Shown: piece after piece, positions 9,710 through 15,830 of the stretch
How positions within the stretch are numbered: position 1 is the stretch's first letter
Layout of the letters: each line of letters begins with the position of its first letter
Source: Dermatophilus congolensis
GTDB lineage: Bacteria; Actinomycetota; Actinomycetes; Actinomycetales; Dermatophilaceae
NCBI GenBank assembly: GCA_030538115.1
Contig: JAUNUP010000048.1
Span: forward strand, 1-15,830
DNA length: 15,830 bases
Reading direction: 5' to 3'
Translations under genes and position numbers: made by a program
The notes under the pieces: generated by a model
Seen by the model: the letters and a program-made list of their open reading frames with translations, nothing else
Database searches by the model: none
What the model was told of the DNA's origin: nothing

Positions 9710-10534
9710 TTACACCTTGCTCAGGACGCGCCCGGCCTCAGCCAGTCGCCTGTCGACGGTGGCGTCGATCACCTCGTCGCCGACCTTCACCAAGAGTCCG
9801 CCCACGAGATCGGGATCCACGGTGGCGTCGACGAAGATCTCGTAGCCGTACAACTTGGTCAGGCCCGCCGCGAGCCGCGCGACCTGCTCGTCGGACAGCG
9901 GTGTCGCACTCGTGACGTGAGCGGTCACCTTGTCGCGCAGGCGAGCCGCCTGCGACAGGATCTGCCAAATCACCGCGGCATACCGGCGCCCGCGCTGGTT
10001 GAGCAGGGGACGCTGGGCCAGCCACACGGAGTCGGGCAGCGCCTTGCCTGCGAGCAGCTTCGTCACCAGTTCGGCCTTGGCCTCAGCGGGAACGTCGATG
10101 CGGTGCAAAGCGTCGCGCAGCCCCTCATCGGCGCTGAACAGCTGCTGGGCGGCCAGCAACTCACGCTCGACCTGGTCGAGGTTGCCCTCGTGCTGAGCGG
10201 CACTGAGCACGAGGTCGTGCCCCGCCCGCTCCAGCGCGTGGGTGAGGTCGCGTTCGATACGCCACCGCTCCGAGACCGCGGCCTCGACCACTCCCATCGC
10301 GACCGGCGAGACGTGTGCGCCGAGCACACGCCGAACCAGTTCACGCTTGGGCCACGCGTCGCGCGACTTGTCACCCAAGGCGCGCGCCAACCGGGGGTTG
10401 CCGGCCAGTGTCTCGGCAACGGCGTACAACTCGCCCGCTACCGCCCTCAGATCGATGGCCGGGTCGTTCTCGAGAGGCGTCAGCGCCTCGAGAACAGCCG
10501 CCCACCCCTGGCGGGACGAACCCTCCATGGTCAT
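9710..10534 (-). CDS. atpH: F1Fo ATP synthase delta subunit
   Basis: Delta caps the F1 head and joins it to the peripheral stalk formed by subunit b. The 274 residues are the long actinobacterial form (about 270), compared with about 177 in E. coli. The C-terminal half holds the conserved part: SATPLSDEQVARLAAGL, then a typical DPDLVGGLLVKVGDEVIDA followed by TVDRRLAEA. The start codon overlaps the atpF stop as ATGA (10531-10534), with AGGAGG about 10 nt upstream, so delta is probably translationally coupled to b, its direct partner. Unlike mycobacteria, where delta is fused to a second b-like domain, no b-type membrane helix is fused here. No anomalies are seen. Confidence 0.96.
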   Translation of the reverse strand: MTMEGSSRQGWAAVLEALTPLENDPAIDLRAVAGELYAVAETLAGNPRLARALGDKSRDAWPKRELVRRVLGAHVSPVAMGVVEAAVSERWRIERDLTHALERAGHDLVLSAAQHEGNLDQVERELLAAQQLFSADEGLRDALHRIDVPAEAKAELVTKLLAGKALPDSVWLAQRPLLNQRGRRYAAVIWQILSQAARLRDKVTAHVTSATPLSDEQVARLAAGLTKLYGYEIFVDATVDPDLVGGLLVKVGDEVIDATVDRRLAEAGRVLSKV

Positions 10535-11133
10535 CGCGGACGAGCCTCCTCACCGAGTTCGCGCTGAAGCGTGCCGTCCTCGAGTTCGGTGAGGAACCGC
10601 TCGACGATGCCCTTCTGACGGGCCTCTTCTTCCAGCGATTCGCCGACGATGCGGCTCGCCAGGTCGGTGGAGATGCGCCCCACTTCGCCCTTGAGCTGAG
10701 CCATGGCCGTCGCGCGCTCGACCTCGACCTGCCTGTTGGCGGCCTCGATGATGCGCTGCGCCTCCGCCGTAGCGTTGGCACGCATCTCGGCGACGATCGC
10801 GGCGCCGTCTTCACGGCCTTCTTCACGCAGGCGGTTGGCCTCGGTACGAGCCTCGGCGAGCAGGTTCGTGTACTGCTCCTTGAGCGACTCCGCCTCGGCC
10901 AGTGCCTTCTCGGCACGCCCCATGTCGCCCTCGATCGCCTCGACGCGCTCTTCATAGGCGGTCTCGAGCTTCGGCACGACCATCTTGCCGATGAGGAACA
11001 GGAAGACGAGGAACAGGATCGTGCCGAAGACCAGCTCCCCGGTGTGGGGAAGGATCGGCAAGGAGGATCCATCGTCCCCGCCGCCGCCGACGGAAGACGC
11101 TAGAGCCACGGCTTGTGTCAGGCTGAGCTGCAC
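10531..11133 (-). CDS. atpF: F1Fo ATP synthase b subunit
   Basis: Subunit b forms the peripheral stalk that stops F1 from turning with the rotor. The 200 residues start at a GTG (11133) with AAGGAG 5 nt upstream. A short N-terminal segment is followed by one transmembrane helix (about 34-52, VFGTILFLVFLFLIGKMVV). A long charged alpha-helical region rich in Ala, Glu and Arg then runs to the end, as expected for the dimeric stalk. The SRIVGESL segment near the end is typical of the delta-binding region. The stop overlaps the atpH start. Only one b gene is present in the operon, which fits a homodimer. Confidence 0.97.
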   Translation of the reverse strand: MQLSLTQAVALASSVGGGGDDGSSLPILPHTGELVFGTILFLVFLFLIGKMVVPKLETAYEERVEAIEGDMGRAEKALAEAESLKEQYTNLLAEARTEANRLREEGREDGAAIVAEMRANATAEAQRIIEAANRQVEVERATAMAQLKGEVGRISTDLASRIVGESLEEEARQKGIVERFLTELEDGTLQRELGEEARPR

Positions 11134-11151
11134 GTTATCTCCTTGGGCTGG

Positions 11152-11183
11152 CGAACCCCTGGCCTACGCCGGGGGCGGGTTCG
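11152..11183 (-). repeat. Stem-loop between atpE and atpF
   Basis: A 7-bp stem (cgaaccc 11152-11158 with gggttcg 11177-11183) has an inner ggc/gcc pairing around ctac. It lies in the 69-bp gap just upstream of the atpF ribosome site. It may help keep c-subunit output high relative to b; this is inference. Confidence 0.4.
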
Positions 11184-11202
11184 AAGTGACGTGATCGCCA
11201 GG

Positions 11203-11406
11203 TCAGACGATGAAGGCGAGGACGAAGCCCAGAATGGCGAGCGCCTCGGCCACGGCGAAGCCGAGGATGGCGAGGGGCTGCAGAACGTTCTTGGCCTCGG
11301 GCTGACGGGCGACACCGTTGATGAGGGCGGCGAAGATCATGCCGATGGCCAGAGCCGGGCCGAGCGTCGAGATGCCGTAGCCAACGATGGTGAGGGAGCC
11401 GGTCAT
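11203..11406 (-). CDS. atpE: F1Fo ATP synthase c subunit (rotor ring)
   Basis: Subunit c forms the membrane rotor ring that carries protons. It has 67 residues from the ATG at 11406; an in-frame start 16 codons upstream would add a polar stretch foreign to this family. It folds as a helical hairpin: helix 1 (about 5-30, Gly/Ala-rich), the polar loop RQP at 34-36, and helix 2 with the essential proton-carrying carboxylate Glu54 (in FAVAEALAILG). No sodium-type glutamine is seen in helix 1 at the expected place, so proton coupling is likely. The protein is short (E. coli has 79 residues). The gene lies 112 bp after atpB and 69 bp before atpF, and hairpins occupy both gaps. Confidence 0.98.
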   Translation of the reverse strand: MTGSLTIVGYGISTLGPALAIGMIFAALINGVARQPEAKNVLQPLAILGFAVAEALAILGFVLAFIV

Positions 11407-11435
11407 GATGAGAGATTCCTTTTCTGCGGTGGACC

Positions 11436-11452
11436 GGTCGGAGTGTCCGACC
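11436..11452 (-). repeat. Stem-loop between atpB and atpE
   Basis: A 7-bp perfect stem (ggtcgga 11436-11442 with tccgacc 11446-11452) has a 3-nt loop, in the 112-bp spacer upstream of the c-subunit gene and about 30 nt before its start codon. It could tune translation of the highly expressed c subunit. No U run follows. Confidence 0.4.
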
Positions 11453-11518
11453 AAGGACTCGATATGAAGTTGTCAGTTGAAGGGTCGTGCTGGGGCTGCT
11501 GGGCCCGCTGGGGGTTTC

Positions 11519-12334
11519 TCAGTGCTCCTCGGCCAGCGCCGCGCCGATGTACGAGGCGGACAGTAGCGTGAACACGTAGGCCTGCAGGCACTGGATGAGG
11601 ATTTCGAAGATCGTCATGATGATCGCGCCGCCATACGCTGCGACTCCGGCGACTTTGAGGAAGCCCTCGCCGTTGAACAGCAGGTACTGGCCACCGAGGA
11701 TGAAGAGCACCAGCACCATGTGCCCGGCCAGCATGTTGCCGAAGAGACGCAGGGCGAGCGTGGCCGGCTGGATGACGAACTTCGAGAGCGCCTCGATGAG
11801 GAAGATCAGCGGAGCAACCACGGCGGGAACGCCGCCGGGGACCATCGCCTTGAGGTACCCGCCGACGCCGTGCTTGCGGATACCCGCGTAGTGGTACGTG
11901 AGGTAGACGACCAGCACCAACGCGATCGCGAAGCCGATGCGCGCGGTCGGCGGGTTCTGGAACGGCGGGATCACGCCGAAGAGGTTGTTGAGCAGGATGA
12001 ACATCATCAGCGAGAAGAGCAACGGCATGAACGGCTTGACTTCTTTGCTGCCGATCATGTCTCGGCCGATGCCGTTACGCACGAAGTTGTAGAACAGCTC
12101 GACGAAGTACTGACCCTTCGTGGGCACGGCGCTCGCCTTGCGGGTGGCGGGGATGAGCCAGACGAGCAGGAGCACCGCAGCGATCGCGGCCAGCAGCATG
12201 GGGCGGGTGAACGCCCACGCGCCGTCTGTTCCGAAGAGCGGGTGCCAGAAGTCGTTGGGCGACGGAGGAACGTAGGTGTCGCCGGCCGCTGGTACCGCCG
12301 AACTGACGGCCAGGGCCACGCTGGTGAAGCTCAC
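11519..12334 (-). CDS. atpB: F1Fo ATP synthase a subunit
   Basis: Subunit a is the stationary membrane subunit that forms the two proton half-channels next to the c-ring. The 271 residues start at a GTG (12334) with GAGGAG 5 nt upstream. Several transmembrane helices are visible: about 45-61, 104-122, 132-148, 172-190, 203-219 and 232-262. The essential arginine is Arg196 in LALRLFGNMLAGH, and the conserved LQAYVF motif is at 250-255. The N-terminal motif PNDFWHPLFG is typical of actinobacterial forms. The gene follows the small AtpZ/AtpI-family gene after a 166-bp spacer, the longest in the operon, which may hold an internal promoter or an RNA element. Confidence 0.98.
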   Translation of the reverse strand: MSFTSVALAVSSAVPAAGDTYVPPSPNDFWHPLFGTDGAWAFTRPMLLAAIAAVLLLVWLIPATRKASAVPTKGQYFVELFYNFVRNGIGRDMIGSKEVKPFMPLLFSLMMFILLNNLFGVIPPFQNPPTARIGFAIALVLVVYLTYHYAGIRKHGVGGYLKAMVPGGVPAVVAPLIFLIEALSKFVIQPATLALRLFGNMLAGHMVLVLFILGGQYLLFNGEGFLKVAGVAAYGGAIIMTIFEILIQCLQAYVFTLLSASYIGAALAEEH

Positions 12335-12500
12335 GAATACTCCTCGTGGTGGATATCGTTCGGGCCCTGCGACGAAGACTCATCGCCGAGCCCGAGTGAC
12401 ACACTCGGCGCGAGCCGAGTATCTGCCGTGCCGTTCGAGTCCTGAGACGCGACACGCGCCCCGGACACCGGCTGCAAGCTTGCTGACAACAACTTGGAAG
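12335..12500. other. Spacer upstream of atpB with a short hairpin
   Basis: This 166-bp gap contains a 7-bp perfect hairpin (actcggc 12403-12409, loop gcga, gccgagt 12414-12420) and a GCAAGCTTGC palindrome near 12475-12484. No clear -35/-10 pair was found on the minus strand; a GATACT box lacks a partner. No coding sequence with family resemblance is seen. Confidence 0.45.
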
Positions 12501-12773
12501 TCATCGCCTACCGTACCGGAGCCAGACGGTGTACAGGGCCAATGTCATTCCTATCAATGCCCCGATTCCGACTCCGATTGAAGTCCCCAGCCAACGATCG
12601 ACCAGATGACCGATTCCGCCGTAGACCAGCGGTCCTGTGATCAGATACGCGACGATCGTCGTGCCCGCGTTGCTGGCGGCATTGCCGGCACTGGGACCAC
12701 CGGGCGTCTGCTCGCTGCTGCGGTGCGCGCTCCAGTCGTATCGGTTGCGCTCGGAAGGGTACTTGTACCTCAC
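12501..12773 (-). CDS. AtpZ/AtpI-family small membrane protein
   Basis: The protein has 90 residues with two predicted transmembrane helices (about 37-55 and 65-86) joined by GHLVDRWLGTS, and a hydrophilic N-terminus. TTIVAYLITGPLVYGGIGHL and GIGALIGMTLALYTVWLRYG match the AtpZ/AtpI family (PF09527 type), small proteins encoded at the head of atp operons and thought to help c-ring assembly or Mg2+ handling. The start is a GTG at 12773 that overlaps the stop of the preceding gene (GTGA), with GGAGG 7 nt upstream, so the two are probably translated together. Longer upstream readings of this frame run into the preceding gene and have no support. The family assignment is good; the exact role is debated. 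Confidence 0.85.
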   Translation of the reverse strand: MRYKYPSERNRYDWSAHRSSEQTPGGPSAGNAASNAGTTIVAYLITGPLVYGGIGHLVDRWLGTSIGVGIGALIGMTLALYTVWLRYGRR

Positions 12774-13261
12774 GACGCATCCTCCCCCTCCGGTCTGCGG
12801 TACTCGGCCGCTGCGAAGACGAGGATGCGCGCTCTGCGCAGCACGACCGCCTGGGCGATCTGCCACACGACGGCCTCGACAAGCGCGGCCACGGCAAACC
12901 AGCGCGGCTCGGGCATGGCACCGGCCGGCAGGAGGAAGAGGATCGCGAACAATCCGCTGATCTGAAGACCGTAGACGCCGAGCGCCCCGGTGAGGGCACC
13001 GCTGTCGGGGCCGAAGAGGATGGCACGAAGGCCGAAGGCGCCGAGAGCGAAGAAGACCGCCGTGACGAGTACGCCCGCCACTACTGCGGTGAGTGCCCCG
13101 GGGGGGCCGAGCGTGAGAGCCGCGACGACCGCCCCAGCAAGAACCACGGCACTGGCCAGGCCGGCGCCCTTCATCATCGAGGCGAAGACGCCGAAGGTCT
13201 GATGGCGGGGTCCGCGAGCAGCGGCGTTGCGCTTCTCGGCTAAGGACGCCACGTCGTGCAC
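12770..13261 (-). CDS. AtpI-like four-helix membrane protein of the atp operon
   Basis: The protein has 163 residues, with four predicted membrane segments at about 32-52, 56-83, 95-111 and 119-138 and a hydrophilic C-terminal tail. The start is a GTG at 13261 with AGGGGG very close upstream; a GTG at 13252 is an alternative. It sits between wecA and the AtpZ-like gene, in the position of the AtpI-like gene Rv1303 of M. tuberculosis. Four helices and this place suggest an AtpI-type accessory protein for rotor assembly, but the sequence shows no diagnostic residues that I can name. Its stop overlaps the start of the next gene. Treat it as an operon-encoded membrane protein of likely AtpI type. 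Confidence 0.7.
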   Translation of the reverse strand: MHDVASLAEKRNAAARGPRHQTFGVFASMMKGAGLASAVVLAGAVVAALTLGPPGALTAVVAGVLVTAVFFALGAFGLRAILFGPDSGALTGALGVYGLQISGLFAILFLLPAGAMPEPRWFAVAALVEAVVWQIAQAVVLRRARILVFAAAEYRRPEGEDAS

Positions 13262-13309
13262 CTGCCCCCTGGTCGGTCGTCGTCGATGATGACAACGGTG
13301 TGAAACCTA

Positions 13310-14410
13310 TCACGCACCCGTCCGGCGCAACCACCGTGGAAGGGCCACGGTGAGCACCACAGCGACCAGGACCAGCACGACGATGCCCAGGATCGGGAGG
13401 AACCCGTCGACGAACGTGAACGACACGACCCCGAACGCGACGATGGCCGCCCAGAAGTAGAGCAGCAGCACCGCGCGTCGGTGCGTGTGCCCGATCGCGA
13501 GCATCCGGTGCTGCAGGTGCTGGCTGTCGGCCTTGAACGGGCTCTGCCCTCTCCGCACGCGGCGGACGACCGCGAGCCCCATGTCGAGCAAGGGAATCGA
13601 CATGATCGCGATCGGCACGATGATCGGCAGGTAGAGCACCAGCTCGTCGTTGCGGGTCACGTGCGCGCTCGGGTCGATGTTGCCGACCATCGAGATCGTC
13701 GCCGCCGAGAGAAGGAGGCCGAGCAGCAGCGACCCCGAATCACCCATGAACAGCTTGGCCGGGTTGAAGTTGTGCGGCAGAAAGCCGAGGCAGCAACCGA
13801 GCAGCGCCGCCGTGACGAACGTCGCGGTGGAGATGACGTTGGGCGGGTCGTAGGTGTACGAGAGCTGGTAGGCGTACAGGAAGAACGCGAGCGAGGCGAT
13901 GCCGACGATGCCCGTAGCGAGCCCGTCGAGCCCGTCGATGAAGTTGACCGCGTTCATCGTGACCAGCGAGATGCCGACCGTGATCGCGATGAGCACCGGC
14001 GCCGGCAACACGGTCACACCGAACAGCGGGATCGAGAGCAACTGCACCCCGAACCACGCCATGACCCCGGCGGCGATGGCCTGGCCGGCCAGCTTCGTCA
14101 TCGCGTCGAGTTCGGTGACATCGTCGATCGCCCCCACGGCAGCGGCGAGGATCGCGCCCGCGCAGATGCCGAGGATCTCGCTGCTCTCGAAGATCTGAGA
14201 GAGGTGCGGCAACTGGCGAGCGGCCAGAACAGCTCCGAGAAAGCCGAGCAGTATGCCCACTCCCCCGAGCCTCGGGATCGGAGTGGAGTGCACATCACGC
14301 GCACGCACGGGTGTCACCGCACCGATGTTCACCGCGATGCGGCGGATCAGCGGAGTGACGACGAAGGTCAGGGCCGCGGCGATCACGGCGATGAAGAAGT
14401 ACTCGCGCAT
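13310..14410 (-). CDS. wecA: Undecaprenyl-phosphate GlcNAc-1-phosphate transferase (WecA/TagO type)
   Basis: This integral membrane enzyme moves GlcNAc-1-phosphate from UDP-GlcNAc to a polyprenyl phosphate on the inner face of the membrane, the first step of many wall glycopolymers. It has 366 residues with about ten to eleven hydrophobic segments. Signature sites are present: Asp96-Asp97 in GAIDDVTELD, NFIDGLDGLA (156-165), the catalytic-loop FMGDSGS (221-227) and the cytosolic HLQHRMLAIGH (298-308). The last motif has Gln300 where many WecA relatives carry His (HLHHR or HIHH). The ATG at 14410 has GAGGAGG directly upstream. Gene order tsaC - wecA - atpI-like - atpB matches M. tuberculosis Rv1301-Rv1304, where the enzyme starts arabinogalactan linkage. 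Here it could start a teichoic-acid-like or other surface glycan, perhaps with the WecG-family enzyme encoded in the same window. Confidence 0.93.
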   Translation of the reverse strand: MREYFFIAVIAAALTFVVTPLIRRIAVNIGAVTPVRARDVHSTPIPRLGGVGILLGFLGAVLAARQLPHLSQIFESSEILGICAGAILAAAVGAIDDVTELDAMTKLAGQAIAAGVMAWFGVQLLSIPLFGVTVLPAPVLIAITVGISLVTMNAVNFIDGLDGLATGIVGIASLAFFLYAYQLSYTYDPPNVISTATFVTAALLGCCLGFLPHNFNPAKLFMGDSGSLLLGLLLSAATISMVGNIDPSAHVTRNDELVLYLPIIVPIAIMSIPLLDMGLAVVRRVRRGQSPFKADSQHLQHRMLAIGHTHRRAVLLLYFWAAIVAFGVVSFTFVDGFLPILGIVVLVLVAVVLTVALPRWLRRTGA

Positions 14411-14476
14411 GACCTCCTCTTTCGCCCGCCGGGTACGGCAGCTCAGCGCGCCGACCGTGAGACCCCCAGGAAGACC

Positions 14477-15196
14477 CTACTCCCGTGCGTTGTCTTCGCC
14501 CTCGGCTCCGCCCTGCGGGTCGGGTGAGTCGGCCTCTGTCACGGCTTCGTCGGGGTCCGGAGGAAAGGCGACGACGCGAAGCTCGGCTTCGGTCACGCCA
14601 CCCTCGCGGAGGATGACGAAATCGTCACCGGTGCAGTCGACGATCGTGGAGGCGAGTCCGCCGACCGAGGGTCCGCCGTCGAGGTATACCGAAACCGCGT
14701 CGCCGAGCTGCTCGCGGGCCTGCTCCACCGTCGTGGCCGCGGGCTCGCCCGTGCGGTTCGCGCTGGTCACGGCCATCGGGCCGGTGATCGCGAGCACGGC
14801 CAACGCCGGTTCGCAGTCGGGCATGCGCACGGCGACCGTGCCGTTGGTGTCGCCGAGATCCCACATCAGTGAGCTCTGCGCCTGCAGCACCAGCGTGAGC
14901 GGACCCGGCCAGAACTTCTCGACCAGTCGGCGCGCGTAGCTGGGCACCGCCGTCGAGAGCCCGTCGAGGGTGCGCTTGTCGGGCACCAGCACCGGCGGGG
15001 GCATCTGACGTCCGCGACCCTTGGCGTCGAGCAAGTCGCGCACCGCGTCGGCGTCGAAGGCGTCGGCCCCGACTCCGTAGACGGTGTCGGTGGGGATGAC
15101 GACGACCTCGCCGCGCTGCACCGCGTCGGCGACGGTCGCTACGGCCTGCTCCCTGGCCTCGTTGTCGGCCACGGTGGCGTCGACGACCTCGCTCAT
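14477..15196 (-). CDS. tsaC: L-threonylcarbamoyladenylate synthase (TsaC/Sua5/YrdC family)
   Basis: The enzyme makes threonylcarbamoyl-AMP from threonine, bicarbonate and ATP, the first step of t6A37 modification of ANN-decoding tRNAs in the cytosol. The 239 residues carry the YrdC fold: PTDTVYGVGADA (35-46), the basic KGRGRQMPPPVLV segment (59-71), FWPGPLTLVL (95-104), TSANRTGEPA (144-153) and STIVDCT (183-189). The length fits a YrdC domain with an acidic C-terminal tail (210-239) and no separate Sua5 domain. The ATG at 15196 has GAGGAG about 6 nt upstream. It lies 55 bp after prmC and 66 bp before wecA on the same strand. The prmC-tsaC pairing is common in bacteria. Confidence 0.95.
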   Translation of the reverse strand: MSEVVDATVADNEAREQAVATVADAVQRGEVVVIPTDTVYGVGADAFDADAVRDLLDAKGRGRQMPPPVLVPDKRTLDGLSTAVPSYARRLVEKFWPGPLTLVLQAQSSLMWDLGDTNGTVAVRMPDCEPALAVLAITGPMAVTSANRTGEPAATTVEQAREQLGDAVSVYLDGGPSVGGLASTIVDCTGDDFVILREGGVTEAELRVVAFPPDPDEAVTEADSPDPQGGAEGEDNARE

Positions 15197-15251
15197 GTTC
15201 GCTCCTCGCCGGTCGGTCGGATTCTCGGGTGGCGGTCGGTGTTCACCCGGG

Positions 15252-15830
15252 TCACGAGTCTAGGAGGGTGGCACTGACGAACCTGGGCCGGCCCGCGTGA
15301 TCGGTGCCGGCCTGCACATCGCCCCAGCGGCCCGCCTGCGTAAGGTGCCTGACCAGGGCCTGGCTCTGCACCTCGGCGTGTTCCATGACGAACAGACCGC
15401 CTGGCCGCAGCAACCCGGCCGCGACGTCGATCACCTTGCGAGGCACGTCGAGACCGTCGTGGCCGCGGCCGTACAGGGCGATTTCGGGATCGTGGTCGCG
15501 CACCTCGGGGTCGACCGGCACGGCGTCGGGCGGGATGTAGGGCGGATTCGAGACGACCACGTCGACCCGGCCGGCGACATCTGCGCAGGTGGCGGGGTCG
15601 GTGGCGTCGCCGTGCCGCAATTCGACCCGGGGGCAGTGCATATCGCGATTGCGGCCGGCCCAGGCGAGCGCGTGCTCGGAGAGCTCGACCGCCACCACGT
15701 CGGCGCACGGCACCTCGGTGGCCACGGCGAGCGCGATCGCACCGGAGCCGGTACACAGGTCGACCACGAGCGGCCGCCTGGTCCAGCCCTGGGTCGCGGC
15801 CGCCGTGAGGTGGTCGACCACGACTCCCGC
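15252..15830 (-). CDS. prmC: Release factor glutamine methyltransferase PrmC (C-terminal part)
   Basis: PrmC transfers a methyl group from S-adenosylmethionine to the glutamine of the GGQ motif of release factors RF1/RF2. The window edge at 15830 cuts off the N-terminal helical domain; 192 C-terminal residues remain. The SAM-binding motif I DLCTGSGAIALA is at 24-35 of the fragment, an acidic motif II VAVELSE at 47-53, and the catalytic NPPYIP at 95-100, which binds the glutamine amide. The end, FVSATL, is typical. Gene order prmC - tsaC - wecA - atp is that of many actinobacteria, and prfA would be expected just upstream, outside the window. Confidence 0.95.
   Translation of the reverse strand, partial: AGVVVDHLTAAATQGWTRRPLVVDLCTGSGAIALAVATEVPCADVVAVELSEHALAWAGRNRDMHCPRVELRHGDATDPATCADVAGRVDVVVSNPPYIPPDAVPVDPEVRDHDPEIALYGRGHDGLDVPRKVIDVAAGLLRPGGLFVMEHAEVQSQALVRHLTQAGRWGDVQAGTDHAGRPRFVSATLLDS

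Noticed and set aside
12508..13026. Alternative minus-strand frame of 172 codons across the two accessory atp genes
   Set aside because: It is out of frame with both the AtpZ/AtpI-family protein and the four-helix protein, and is Ser/Arg-rich without membrane segments.

Overview
The window reads as a high-GC Gram-positive chromosome segment, most likely an actinobacterium of the order Micrococcales. Three things point that way: strong G/C at third codon positions, a conserved run prmC - tsaC (sua5) - wecA - atpI-like - atpB (the same order as around Rv1300-Rv1304 in Mycobacterium tuberculosis), and a long actinobacterial-type delta subunit. The genus cannot be fixed from the sequence alone.

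Right part (about 5.46-15.83 kb, all on the minus strand, read from right to left): the C-terminal part of prmC (cut by the window edge), tsaC, wecA, an AtpI-like four-helix membrane protein, a small AtpZ/AtpI-family protein, then atpB (a), atpE (c), atpF (b), atpH (delta), atpA (alpha), atpG (gamma) and atpD (beta). All catalytic and proton-path residues looked for are intact. A very strong intrinsic terminator lies 22 bp after atpD. The gene normally found next, atpC (epsilon), is absent from this operon and from the whole window. Most of the longer spacers between atp cistrons contain a small hairpin; the strongest (11 bp) lies between atpA and atpG.

Left part (about 0-5.46 kb): a surface-polysaccharide block. 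A family 2 glycosyltransferase and a WecG/TagA/CpsF-family glycosyltransferase lie in tandem on the minus strand, with a lower-GC promoter/leader region next to the atp terminator. Convergent to them is a GT4 glycosyltransferase of WcaL type on the plus strand. Divergent from GT4 is a secreted protein on the minus strand with a malectin domain and a polysaccharide-lyase-like jelly-roll domain.

How the parts may fit together: WecA would start a polymer on undecaprenyl phosphate, a WecG/TagA-type enzyme would add the second sugar, GT2 and GT4 enzymes would extend it, and the secreted malectin/lyase-like protein could bind or trim the product outside the cell. This pathway is an inference from family membership and proximity. 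No transport, polymerisation or ligation gene is visible in the window. No mobile element, CRISPR array, tRNA or rRNA was seen.
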